A stretch of 64,000 nt of DNA from an uncultured Pelagibacteraceae bacterium (GTDB taxonomy: Bacteria; Pseudomonadota; Alphaproteobacteria; Pelagibacterales; Pelagibacteraceae), in assembly GCA_902543485.1 (NCBI GenBank), contig CACBYP010000001.1, positions 218,762 through 282,761 on the forward strand. Direction: 5' to 3'. Below the pieces are notes generated by a model. The model saw only the letters and a program-made list of their open reading frames with translations. It made no database searches and was not told where the DNA came from. A program made the translations under genes and the position numbers. How positions within the stretch are numbered: the first letter of the stretch is position 1; each line of letters opens with the position of its first letter. Of the stretch, positions 50,274 through 59,065 are shown one piece after another.

Positions 50274-53268
50274 TTAGTCTTTTATTCTCCTTATCTAAAA
50301 AAATTGTGTCAGAAACGGTCACATTAATATTTTTGTTTTCCATTGGAATAATTAATTTTTTACCCTTCATTGTTTTTCCACTCCTAACTACAGCTAAGGC
50401 AATTGATTTATTTAGGTTTGGACTAAAATAGCTGGAAGTTACATGTCCTAGCATATCTATAGGCTTTGATTTAACGTCTGAAACAATTTGAGCACCTTCT
50501 TCCAAAATTTCTTTTGGATCATCTGTAAGTAGTCCTACCAATTGCTTTCTATCTTCTCTAATAGTATCACTTCTATATAAAGATCTTTTACCAATGAAGT
50601 CATATTTCTTTTTACTTACAATCCAATCCATCTGTAAGTCTGAAGGAGTCATTGTGCCGTCTGTATCTTGTCCAACAATAATGAAACCTTTTTCAGCTCT
50701 GAGTAGGTGCATTGTTTCAGTACCATAAGGTGTCAAATTAAACTCTTTCCCAGCTTCTATACACATTTTCCATAATGAATTTCCGTATTTCGACTCTATG
50801 TTAATTTCATAGCTTAGTTCACCCGTAAAACTTATTCTCATTATTCTACAATTTATATTTTCAAGTTTATCTTCTTTAAATGACATGTGAGGAAAGTTTT
50901 CATCACTTAAATCTAAATTTGGAAAAAGTTTGTTAAGAATTTTTTTTGAATTTGGACCACAAATACTTGCTGTAGAATAATGATCTGTCACTGATGTTAA
51001 ATAAACATCTAACTCTGGCCACTCCGTTTGTAAATAATCCTCAAGTTTGCTTAATACATTTGCGGCCCCTCCAGTGGTGGTTGTCATTAGATAATGATTT
51101 TCAGATATTCTTGTAGTAACACCGTCGTCATAAACCATACCATCCTCGTTTAACATAAGTCCGTATCTACATTTTCCGATTGCAAGTTTTGACCAAGCAT
51201 TTGTGTAAACTCGATTTAAAAATTCTGATGCATCTGTTCCTTGGATATCAATTTTTCCTAGAGTTGATGCGTCTAAGATACCTGCACTGTCACGTGCCGC
51301 TTTACTTTCTCTTTGAACAGCATCATGCATATTTTCTCCATTTTTTGCATAATACCAGGGTCTTTTCCACTGACCAACATTTTCAAATTCTGCATTATTT
51401 TCTACATGCCATTCATGCATGGATGTTTTTCTTACTACTTCAAAAAATTTTCCAACATTTCTCCCAACTAGTGTTCCGAAAGTTAATGGTGTGAATGGAG
51501 GCCTAAATGTAGTTGTTCCCAATGTACCCATTTTTACACCAGCTGTATCAGCTATAATCCCAAGTGCGTGCATATTAGATAACTTTCCCTGATCTGTTGC
51601 CATACCAGTCGTTGTATATCTTTTTACATGTTCAATTGATCTAAAACCTTCTTTTAAGGCTAATTTTATATCTTTTGCAGTTGAGTCATTTTGAAAATCT
51701 ATAAAGCATTTAGTTTTACCTAAAGGTATTTTATTTGGTAAAAGCCATAAATTTCTTTTATCATTTTCTTTGGAGCAAATTATATTTGTATCCTGGTAAT
51801 CTTGATTATCTATATCTAAGAATTTATTAATTTTATTGACTGTTTTATCTATAATATTTTCTAAATCAAAATCTCCATTGCATGAACCAACAGAAATTTG
51901 ATCTTCACTATTTTCTTTTGGTAAGAATACTTGGTCTTCATCTCTAAAATCTAATTTACCTCCAGATTGAGTATGCATATGCACCATAGGTGTCCATCCA
52001 CCACTCATTCCTAAACAGTCACAACTTAATCTAATTTTATTGCCTACAGTAGTATTTCCATCTTCTGATAATTTCATGATTTCTAATGAATTTATTTTTC
52101 TGTATCCAAAAGTATTTGTTACAACATGATTGAAGTAGATTTTTATTCCTAGATTTTCTGCTTGTTTGATTAATTCAGAACTAGCAGATTTTCTTAAATC
52201 AACAATTATATTCTTTATACCTTTTTTATGAAGTGAAATTGAAGTTTCGTATGCACTATCATTATTTGTAAATAATATTATATTTTCTCCACAGGTAACG
52301 CCGTAATAATCCAAATATTTGTTTATAGAATTAGATAATAATATTCCTGGTCTATCATTATTATTGAATACAAGTGGTCTTTCAATTGATCCAGTTGCAA
52401 TTACAACTTTTTTCGCTCTTATTTTCCATAATCGTTGTCTAATCTTATTTTTCTTTTTTTCTTCTGGTAAATGATCTGTTAAATTTTCTTTAGCTAAAAG
52501 AAAATTGTATCCATGATAAGCTGCAATACTTGTTCTTGTCTTAATTGTTAAATTACTTAATTTTTTAATTTCTTGAATTTCATTTTTTAACCATTCACTT
52601 GATAATTTATCATCAATTTTAATAGACTCATTATTTTGATAAATTGTAGAACCACCTAGTATTTTTTTGTCATCTACTAATAAAGTTTTAAAATTATTTT
52701 TTGCAGCCATTTTTGCAGCAATAATACCTGAAACTCCACCACCAATTACCAATACATCGTAGTGAACATATTTGTGATCATAGATATCAGGATCTGGTTC
52801 TGTAGGAGATTTTCCCAAACCCGCAGATAATCGTATTAATGGTTCATATACTTTTTTCCAAAAACTCTTTGGCCACATAAATGTTTTATAATAAAAGCCT
52901 GCAGGAATTAACGGTGATATAAAATTATTAATACCCCCAATGTCAAATTTTACGTTAGGCCAGCAATTTTGAGAACTTGCTTCTAATCCCTCATACAATT
53001 CTAACTCGGTTGCTCTTACATTTGGTTCTGTTAGGTCTTTTTTACTACCAATTTGACATATTGCATTAGGCTCTTCTGCTCCACAAGAAACTATACCTCT
53101 TGGTCTGTGATATTTAAAACTTCTACCGACTAAATGAATACCATTTGCCAAAAGTGCAGATGCCAAGGTATCACCCTCATATCCAAAGTAAGTCTTGCCA
53201 TCATACTTAAATGAAACTCTCTTAGTTTCATCAATATATTCAGTTTTATGAATTCTGTAATTGGGCAT
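50266..53268 (-). CDS. soxA: Sarcosine oxidase alpha subunit
   Basis: 1000 residues, the normal length. Order: an N-terminal ferredoxin-like domain (YFGYEGDTLASALLANGIHLVGRSFKYHRPRGIVSCG), an NAD-binding/FAD-like domain (DVLVIGGGVSGIIAAKMAAKN at about 173), then a C-terminal half homologous to the glycine-cleavage T protein (EWHVENNAEFENVGQWKRPWYY ... LLRAEKGFIIVGQDTDGTMTPSDLQMDW) that binds tetrahydrofolate. It channels the methyl group of sarcosine to methylene-THF. One-base overlap with soxD. Confidence 0.95.
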   Translation of the reverse strand: MPNYRIHKTEYIDETKRVSFKYDGKTYFGYEGDTLASALLANGIHLVGRSFKYHRPRGIVSCGAEEPNAICQIGSKKDLTEPNVRATELELYEGLEASSQNCWPNVKFDIGGINNFISPLIPAGFYYKTFMWPKSFWKKVYEPLIRLSAGLGKSPTEPDPDIYDHKYVHYDVLVIGGGVSGIIAAKMAAKNNFKTLLVDDKKILGGSTIYQNNESIKIDDKLSSEWLKNEIQEIKKLSNLTIKTRTSIAAYHGYNFLLAKENLTDHLPEEKKKNKIRQRLWKIRAKKVVIATGSIERPLVFNNNDRPGILLSNSINKYLDYYGVTCGENIILFTNNDSAYETSISLHKKGIKNIIVDLRKSASSELIKQAENLGIKIYFNHVVTNTFGYRKINSLEIMKLSEDGNTTVGNKIRLSCDCLGMSGGWTPMVHMHTQSGGKLDFRDEDQVFLPKENSEDQISVGSCNGDFDLENIIDKTVNKINKFLDIDNQDYQDTNIICSKENDKRNLWLLPNKIPLGKTKCFIDFQNDSTAKDIKLALKEGFRSIEHVKRYTTTGMATDQGKLSNMHALGIIADTAGVKMGTLGTTTFRPPFTPLTFGTLVGRNVGKFFEVVRKTSMHEWHVENNAEFENVGQWKRPWYYAKNGENMHDAVQRESKAARDSAGILDASTLGKIDIQGTDASEFLNRVYTNAWSKLAIGKCRYGLMLNEDGMVYDDGVTTRISENHYLMTTTTGGAANVLSKLEDYLQTEWPELDVYLTSVTDHYSTASICGPNSKKILNKLFPNLDLSDENFPHMSFKEDKLENINCRIMRISFTGELSYEINIESKYGNSLWKMCIEAGKEFNLTPYGTETMHLLRAEKGFIIVGQDTDGTMTPSDLQMDWIVSKKKYDFIGKRSLYRSDTIREDRKQLVGLLTDDPKEILEEGAQIVSDVKSKPIDMLGHVTSSYFSPNLNKSIALAVVRSGKTMKGKKLIIPMENKNINVTVSDTIFLDKENKRLNA

Positions 53269-53549
53269 TACTTATAATTAACAGGAGGTTTTTCACCCAT
53301 TTTATAAACAGATAATATTTTATCATTCGATGTGTCTCTAACGACGTTGAACCATTTTCTGCATCCGTGAACATGATTCCATCTTTCAAATTGAATACCT
53401 TTAATATTTTTTCTCATAAATAGATATTCCGCCCATTCATCATCGCTAAGTTCAGTTGGTTGTTTTGGTCTAACTATATGAGCTTCGCCACCTGAAGAAA
53501 ATTCACTTTGATCTCTCTCTCCACAAAATGGACAATTAATTAAAAACAT
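53268..53549 (-). CDS. soxD: Sarcosine oxidase delta subunit
   Basis: 93 residues. Zinc ligands match the known structure: Cys6, Cys9, His59 and Cys63 (INCPFCGERDQSEF and WNHVHGCRKWFN). It is the small zinc-binding subunit of the heterotetramer, encoded between soxB and soxA as usual. Confidence 0.95.
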   Translation of the reverse strand: MFLINCPFCGERDQSEFSSGGEAHIVRPKQPTELSDDEWAEYLFMRKNIKGIQFERWNHVHGCRKWFNVVRDTSNDKILSVYKMGEKPPVNYK

Positions 53550-53551
53550 TA

Positions 53552-54805
53552 CTAATGTGCAACTGCTGCAGCACCATGTTCATCAACAAGATCACCGCTT
53601 ACAAATCTATTTAAATTAAATGCTGCATTTAATTTATGTGGCTCATCATTTGCGATTGTGTGCGCAAACAAATCTCCCGATCCAGGAGTAGCTTTAAAAC
53701 CACCGGTACCCCAACCACAATTAAAATATAAACCTTTTATATTAGTTTTACTTATAATAGGACTTGCATCTGGACATATATCAACAATTCCTCCCCATTG
53801 TCTTAACATTTTCATTCTACTAAAAATAGGGTAGAGCTCTAAAATAGCCCTTAAAGTTTCTTCTACAATATTATGACTACCTCTTTGTGTATATGAAACA
53901 TATGAATCTGTCCCTGCACCTATAACTAATTCACCTTTATCCGATTGACTTACATAAGCATGAACTGCATTTGACATTACAACAGTATCAATAATTGGTT
54001 TTACTGGTTCTGAAACTAACGCTTGTAATGGTTTACTCTCAAGAGGAAGTTTTAATCCAGCCATATTTGCTATTACACTTGAGTGGCCTGCTGCAACAAC
54101 TCCAATTTTATTAGTTTTTATAAATCCTTTAGTGGTTTCTAAACCTTCAACTCTATCTCCATTTCTCTTTATTCCTTTAACTTCACAGTTTTGAATTATA
54201 TCAACACCCATTTCGCTTGCGCCTCTTGCATAACCCCAGGCAACAGCATCATGTCTTGCAGTTCCTGCTCTTCTTTGTAACGTTCCACCCAAAACAGGGT
54301 ATCTGATATCAGGTGATGTATTTATAATTGGGCAAAATTTTTTAACTTCCTCAGTATTTAACCAAACAGCATCAATTCCGTTTAGTCTATTGGCATGTGT
54401 TCTTCTTTTTAAATCTCTTACATCTTGAAGATTGTGAGCTAAATTCATTACACCTCTTTGACTGAACATCACATTGTAATTTAGCTCTTGAGATAAATTT
54501 TCCCATAGTTTAAGCGCATGATCGTATAAACCAGCACTAGCATCCCATAAATAATTTGATCTAATGATTGTAGTGTTACGCCCTGTATTTCCTCCACCAA
54601 TCCAACCTTTTTCTAAGACTGCAATATTTTTTAAATTATGTTTCTTTGCTAAATAATAAGCAGTAGCTAAACCGTGTCCACCACCACCCACAATAATAGC
54701 TTCGTATTCTTTTTTTGGCTCTGGATTTCCCCAAGCTTGTTGCCAATTCTCATGCTGTGATAAAGCATTTTTTATTAGAGAGAATACAGAATATTTGTTT
54801 TTCAT
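53552..54805 (-). CDS. soxB: Sarcosine oxidase beta subunit
   Basis: 417 residues. The FAD-binding Rossmann motif is [17 protein letters not shown] (from residue 40). His185 in the [10 protein letters not shown] context is the likely covalent FMN attachment site. [11 protein letters not shown] and [18 protein letters not shown] are typical of the family. It oxidises the N-methyl group of sarcosine, giving glycine and H2O2. First gene of the operon; a palindrome-containing promoter lies just upstream and no clear Shine-Dalgarno sequence is present. Confidence 0.96.
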   Translation of the reverse strand: MKNKYSVFSLIKNALSQHENWQQAWGNPEPKKEYEAIIVGGGGHGLATAYYLAKKHNLKNIAVLEKGWIGGGNTGRNTTIIRSNYLWDASAGLYDHALKLWENLSQELNYNVMFSQRGVMNLAHNLQDVRDLKRRTHANRLNGIDAVWLNTEEVKKFCPIINTSPDIRYPVLGGTLQRRAGTARHDAVAWGYARGASEMGVDIIQNCEVKGIKRNGDRVEGLETTKGFIKTNKIGVVAAGHSSVIANMAGLKLPLESKPLQALVSEPVKPIIDTVVMSNAVHAYVSQSDKGELVIGAGTDSYVSYTQRGSHNIVEETLRAILELYPIFSRMKMLRQWGGIVDICPDASPIISKTNIKGLYFNCGWGTGGFKATPGSGDLFAHTIANDEPHKLNAAFNLNRFVSGDLVDEHGAAAVAH

Positions 54806-54824
54806 ATTTTGGAGAAATTACTTG

Positions 54825-54852
54825 AATATGATTGAATATTCAATGATTTCAA
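54825..54852 (-). promoter_or_regulatory. Candidate sox operon promoter with a palindrome filling the spacer
   Basis: On the minus strand TTGAAA (54847-54852) and CATATT (54825-54830) have a 16-bp spacer. The perfect 14-bp palindrome ATTGAATATTCAAT occupies 54831-54844, almost the whole spacer. An outer dyad, ACTTGAA (54820-54826) and TTCAAGT (54848-54854), overlaps both hexamers. The layout would suit an operator for a dimeric regulator. It lies between soxB and tRNA-Ser and may also affect the tRNA promoter. Confidence 0.4.
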
Positions 54853-54869
54853 GTTACACATATTATCGT

Positions 54870-54964
54870 GGAAGGATGGGTGAGCTGGTTTAAACCAGCG
54901 GTTTGCTAAACCGCCGTACGCTTGAAAAGGTGTACCGAGGGTTCGAATCCCTCTCCTTCCGCCA
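54870..54964 (+). tRNA. tRNA-Ser(GCU)
   Basis: A 95-nt class II cloverleaf with a long variable arm. The acceptor GGAAGGA pairs with TCCTTCC (54954-54960), followed by discriminator G and an encoded CCA. The anticodon loop TTGCTAA gives GCU, reading AGU/AGC. The stop codon of the convergent transglycosylase gene directly follows the CCA. Confidence 0.97.
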
Positions 54965-57166
54965 CTAATAGAGCGGATTATTTCTAAAAAAATCTTTTAA
55001 AAATATTGGTTTTTGAGACAAAATGTATCTATAAACATTGTAATTCTCCATAACCCTCTGAACATAGTTTCTGGTCTCTTTAAACTTAATAAGTTCTACC
55101 CAATCAACATAATCGATTTGTTTCTTTTGAGGATCTTTATTTATTTTTTTCCAATACTTCACTCTTTTTGGTCCTGCATTATATGCTGCTACAGCGAAAG
55201 GGTAGGATCCATCATAATCAAGAATTAAACCTGCAATATAAAAAGATCCTAAATTTATATTATACTCAGGACTTGATGTTAAACGAGATTTTGAATAAGA
55301 AACTTTTGCCTGCTTAGCAACTGTCTTTGCAGTATAAGGCATCAACTGCATTAAGCCTTGTGCTCCAACTCTACTTCTTGCAGATATATCAAACTCACTT
55401 TCTTGTCTTATAATAGATAAAATTAAAGCTTGTTCTGGTATTTTTCTTGATCCAACTTTATTCGGAGTGCTTATTACTGGATAATTATATTTGTTATGAA
55501 ACCTTTTTTGATAAGATGCTATTTTAGAAACCTGAATAGCAAAATCAAATCTAGAGATGTCAGTTGCTAGTTTTGCTGCCAATATTTCACTCCCTGCTGA
55601 AACATTGTCATTTGCTAGAAATCTTAAAATATGTTTCGTATATTTATCTTTTTTTACTTCATCTAATAAATGTACTATTGCGACTAATTTATTTTTGTAA
55701 AAACTTTCAGCATAATTTTTATCAACTTGAGTACTTTCTTTAAGTTCAAAAGTTTTATTTGGATATATTTTCATATGAGATAATTGACCATAATAGGTTG
55801 TTAGATATTTTGAACCTTCTTTAAACCATTTATCTGCTTCCTCCTTATTATTTAGTGCCAAATTCACTTTTCCAAGCCAATAAGCACCTCTTGATAAACT
55901 AATTGGATATCCAACATTATTATAAAATTTAGTAAAATGACTTTTTGCTAAAATTGGGTCTTTTAAGAAACTTAAAGCAATCCATCCACTCATCCATTCA
56001 GCTTCAGCTAATTCGGCACCCTCTGATAGACCATGTTTACTTGAAATTTTATAAGCTTGTTCATATCTTTTCTTATAAATAAGTGATCTCGCAATTATTG
56101 ATCTTTCAACCCACCATTTATCTGGGCGAACCATATAGTCTTTATTATTTTTGATACTTAGTAAAATTTCTAAAGAACTATCAACCCTTCCTCTTTTTCT
56201 TCTCCATTTGAGTCTGTCATAATTTAAACCTGCATCCTTTTTTAAACTTGCAGGTACATTCGATATAGCGCTATCAACACCATAAGATCTGCTCATTAAC
56301 AGTTGTCTTGCTGTATATAAAAGTTGATAATCTTTTGGTAGATATCTTAACATTCTTTTAAGGTCCCAATATTTATTCTCCCAAGCTAAATGATCAGCTC
56401 TTTTAATATAATCACTACTGTTCAAATATTTTTTAAATTTCTTTCTAAAGAAAATAAGATCATTTTTACTTAAATCAGCTGTAATAAATCCTTCCTTTAT
56501 TAAATTTATAGCTGTCTCTTTATTTTTTGATAACAAAGCATCCCCTAGCATCATTTTTCCAAATCCACTTAAAGGTGGGTGTTTATCGAACCACTGTATA
56601 ATTTCGTTTTTAGTATGATTTTTGGAATTTATTTTATGCTCTCCTAAGTAACGAACTCTATCTATTCTTGGATAATCTTTTACTCTTTCTATAAACTGTT
56701 TATATTCTGTAAAAGTAGCCCTGTTACCGGTTGTAAGTAGATGTCTCCATTGAATAAAATCATAAATAGATTTTGCCCTTGCTTTACTTGCGGCTTTTTT
56801 TGCATCCTTCCAATTACTTTTCTCCATAAATGAAATAGCTTGTTTCGCATATTTCAAATCTCTATCGCTATAAAATTTTTGTTTTTTAATCTTTCTTAAT
56901 TTTTCTTTAACTATCAGAGGCTTATTTTTTGGAATTATTACACCATCAATTTTTTTAAATATCTCCGTAGTAGTAATTTTAATTTCCTTTTGAATTTCAT
57001 CTTCTTTTTCAGATGGTTTTGGTATAGGAATGATTTCAGCTATTTTTTTTGTAGTATTTTTTTCATTTAAATCTGGTTTTTTAATAGGAAGTATAGTTTC
57101 ATTTGAAAAAGCAGATTGAAACGATAAGAAAAAAAGGATAATTGTTGTTAATAATTTTAAATACAT
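54965..57166 (-). CDS. slt: Soluble lytic murein transglycosylase (Slt70-like)
   Basis: 733 residues. The signal peptide is at about residues 1-21 (MYLKLLTTIILFFLSFQSAFS), followed by a Lys-rich linker, a long superhelical region and a C-terminal SLT domain with the catalytic Glu in LSIIRQESEFDISARSRVGAQGLMQLMP and the AAYNAGPKRVKYW motif. It cleaves peptidoglycan glycan strands in the periplasm, forming 1,6-anhydromuropeptides. It is divergent from dapA by 35 bp. Confidence 0.93.
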   Translation of the reverse strand: MYLKLLTTIILFFLSFQSAFSNETILPIKKPDLNEKNTTKKIAEIIPIPKPSEKEDEIQKEIKITTTEIFKKIDGVIIPKNKPLIVKEKLRKIKKQKFYSDRDLKYAKQAISFMEKSNWKDAKKAASKARAKSIYDFIQWRHLLTTGNRATFTEYKQFIERVKDYPRIDRVRYLGEHKINSKNHTKNEIIQWFDKHPPLSGFGKMMLGDALLSKNKETAINLIKEGFITADLSKNDLIFFRKKFKKYLNSSDYIKRADHLAWENKYWDLKRMLRYLPKDYQLLYTARQLLMSRSYGVDSAISNVPASLKKDAGLNYDRLKWRRKRGRVDSSLEILLSIKNNKDYMVRPDKWWVERSIIARSLIYKKRYEQAYKISSKHGLSEGAELAEAEWMSGWIALSFLKDPILAKSHFTKFYNNVGYPISLSRGAYWLGKVNLALNNKEEADKWFKEGSKYLTTYYGQLSHMKIYPNKTFELKESTQVDKNYAESFYKNKLVAIVHLLDEVKKDKYTKHILRFLANDNVSAGSEILAAKLATDISRFDFAIQVSKIASYQKRFHNKYNYPVISTPNKVGSRKIPEQALILSIIRQESEFDISARSRVGAQGLMQLMPYTAKTVAKQAKVSYSKSRLTSSPEYNINLGSFYIAGLILDYDGSYPFAVAAYNAGPKRVKYWKKINKDPQKKQIDYVDWVELIKFKETRNYVQRVMENYNVYRYILSQKPIFLKDFFRNNPLY

Positions 57167-57201
57167 TTTATTGAATCAAACAACTTATGTTATAAATAAT
57201 T

Positions 57202-58089
57202 ATGTTTAAAGGATCAAATGTAGCATTAATTACACCGTTTAAAGACAACAAGCTTGACGAAGAAAGTTACATAAAAATTATAAATCATCATCTGGAAAAT
57301 GGAACAAATGGATTAGTCCCTGTTGGAACAACAGGTGAGTCACCAACTTTATCACATGATGAACATGAGAGAACAATTGAATTATGCATAAAAGAAGCTA
57401 CCGGTAAACTTCCCATTATAGCCGGCACTGGATCTAATTCTACAGAAGAAGCCGTATCATTAACCATACACGCTGAAAAAGCTGGCGCGGATGGTGCTTT
57501 AGTTGTTACACCATATTATAATAAACCTACTCAAGAAGGATTATATCAACATTATAAATCAATCAATGATAACTGTGGAATTCCAATTATAATTTATAAT
57601 ATTCCAAGCCGTTCAGTAATCGATATGAGCGTTGAAACAATGGCGAGATTATATGAACTAAAAAATATAGTTGGAGTTAAAGATGCAACCGGTGATCTAA
57701 ATCGTGTTGATCAACAAAAAGAAAAAATGGGTAATGATTTCATTCAACTTACTGGAAACGATGATAATGCTTTTGAATTTAATAAACGAGGAGGAGTTGG
57801 AACAATTAGTGTTACAGCAAACGTAGCTCCTAAATTATGTTCTGAATTTCAAAAATTATCTAAATCTTCAAATGAGGATGATTTAAAAAAAGCTCAACAA
57901 CTTGATGATATGCTGCAACCGTTGCATAAAAATTTATTTATAGAAAGCAATCCTTCACCAGTTAAGTATGCTGCTAAATTACTTGGTCTATGTGATGATA
58001 CTGTAAGATTACCTTTGGTAAAAATAACTGAAAATACAAAAAAGGAAGTCGAGAAAGCATTGAAAGTAGCAAAACTTATTGATGAGTGA
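57202..58089 (+). CDS. dapA: 4-hydroxy-tetrahydrodipicolinate synthase
   Basis: 295 residues. It condenses pyruvate with aspartate semialdehyde in lysine and peptidoglycan precursor synthesis. Motifs: [32 protein letters not shown] (Tyr), and the Schiff-base Lys in [19 protein letters not shown] (57191-57196) ends only five bases before the ATG, so transcription may begin at or near the start codon. It overlaps smpB by eight bases. Confidence 0.97.
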   Translation: MFKGSNVALITPFKDNKLDEESYIKIINHHLENGTNGLVPVGTTGESPTLSHDEHERTIELCIKEATGKLPIIAGTGSNSTEEAVSLTIHAEKAGADGALVVTPYYNKPTQEGLYQHYKSINDNCGIPIIIYNIPSRSVIDMSVETMARLYELKNIVGVKDATGDLNRVDQQKEKMGNDFIQLTGNDDNAFEFNKRGGVGTISVTANVAPKLCSEFQKLSKSSNEDDLKKAQQLDDMLQPLHKNLFIESNPSPVKYAAKLLGLCDDTVRLPLVKITENTKKEVEKALKVAKLIDE

Positions 58090-58552
58090 TAAATCTACAT
58101 CTGGCATCAAGATCATTACAGTAAATCGAAAAGCATCTTTTAATTTTTTCTTTAAGGAAATCTTAGAAGCAGGAATTGTACTAAAAGGTTCTGAAATAAA
58201 ATCTGTAAGAGACGGAAAAGTAAATATTGCAGAGTCATATGCAGTAGAAAAAGAAGGAGAAATTTTTTTAATTAATTCACATATACCCATATACAAACAA
58301 GCCAGTTATTCAAATCACAATCCTTACTCAGAAAGAAAATTGTTATTTAACAAAAGGGAAATTAACAAACTAATTGGTAAAATGAACGAGGATGGTCTAA
58401 CTTTAGTTCCAACCAAAATGTATTTTAAAAAAGGTAAAGCTAAAGTTGAAATAGCAGTTGCAAAGGGCAAAAAACAATACGATAAGCGACAAACCAAAAA
58501 AACTAAAGATTGGAACCGTGAAAAAGCAAGATATTTCAGACGCTCAAGTTAA
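58082..58552 (+). CDS. smpB: SsrA-binding protein SmpB
   Basis: 156 residues from the ATG at 58082, which overlaps the dapA stop. Motifs: [65 protein letters not shown], and a basic tail ([38 protein letters not shown]). It brings tmRNA to stalled ribosomes. tmRNA itself is not in this window. Confidence 0.97.
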   Translation: MSDKSTSGIKIITVNRKASFNFFFKEILEAGIVLKGSEIKSVRDGKVNIAESYAVEKEGEIFLINSHIPIYKQASYSNHNPYSERKLLFNKREINKLIGKMNEDGLTLVPTKMYFKKGKAKVEIAVAKGKKQYDKRQTKKTKDWNREKARYFRRSS

Positions 58553-59045
58553 AAATGTTTATTTATCAATAGGTTCTAATTTAGGAAATAGAATACATTT
58601 TTTAGAAAAATCTAAATATTTATTGGAAACTCATGATATTAAAATTATCAAAACATCTAGTTATTATGAGACTGAGTCTTGGCCAGATCCTAGTTTTCCA
58701 AAATTTATTAATGCTGTATTACTGATAAAAACAAAATTAAATCAATTTGAGTTGTTTAAAATAATTAAGTCTATAGAAAAAAAATTAGGCAGAAAAATAG
58801 CTCCTAAAAATCATCCAAGAAATTGTGATATTGATATATTAGATTTTAATGGAAAGATTACTAAATTAAATAAAAAATTGATCAATTTGGAGATCCCACA
58901 TCCAAGAATGCATAATAGAAACTTTGTACTTATGCCACTGTTTGAAATATGTAAAAATTGGTCTCACCCAAAATTAAAAAAAAATATAGTAAAACTCTTG
59001 TCTTCTTTAAAAAAAAATAATTTAAGAAGTATTAAAGTTATCTAA
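58518..59045 (+). CDS. folK: 2-amino-4-hydroxy-6-hydroxymethyldihydropteridine diphosphokinase
   Basis: 175 residues if it starts at GTG 58518, overlapping the smpB end by 35 bases. No ATG lies between the upstream frame limit and the conserved [23 protein letters not shown], so the start is uncertain. Motifs: [38 protein letters not shown], and [18 protein letters not shown]. It transfers pyrophosphate to the pterin in folate synthesis. Confidence 0.88.
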   Translation: MKKQDISDAQVKNVYLSIGSNLGNRIHFLEKSKYLLETHDIKIIKTSSYYETESWPDPSFPKFINAVLLIKTKLNQFELFKIIKSIEKKLGRKIAPKNHPRNCDIDILDFNGKITKLNKKLINLEIPHPRMHNRNFVLMPLFEICKNWSHPKLKKNIVKLLSSLKKNNLRSIKVI

Positions 59046-59050
59046 ATAAG

Positions 59051-59059
59051 TGATATAAT
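59051..59059 (+). promoter_or_regulatory. Extended -10 element directly before rsh
   Basis: TGATATAAT (TGn plus a perfect TATAAT at 59054-59059) ends six bases before the ATG of rsh (59066). The expected transcription start falls on the A of the ATG, so the mRNA could be leaderless. The -35 match is poor (TTAAAG at 59032-59037). Confidence 0.4.
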
Positions 59060-59065
59060 AAACTT

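Noticed and set aside
54820..54854. The sox/tRNA-Ser dyad read as an intrinsic terminator
   Set aside because: It lies between divergently transcribed units, has no U-run, and coincides with promoter hexamers; an operator fits better.
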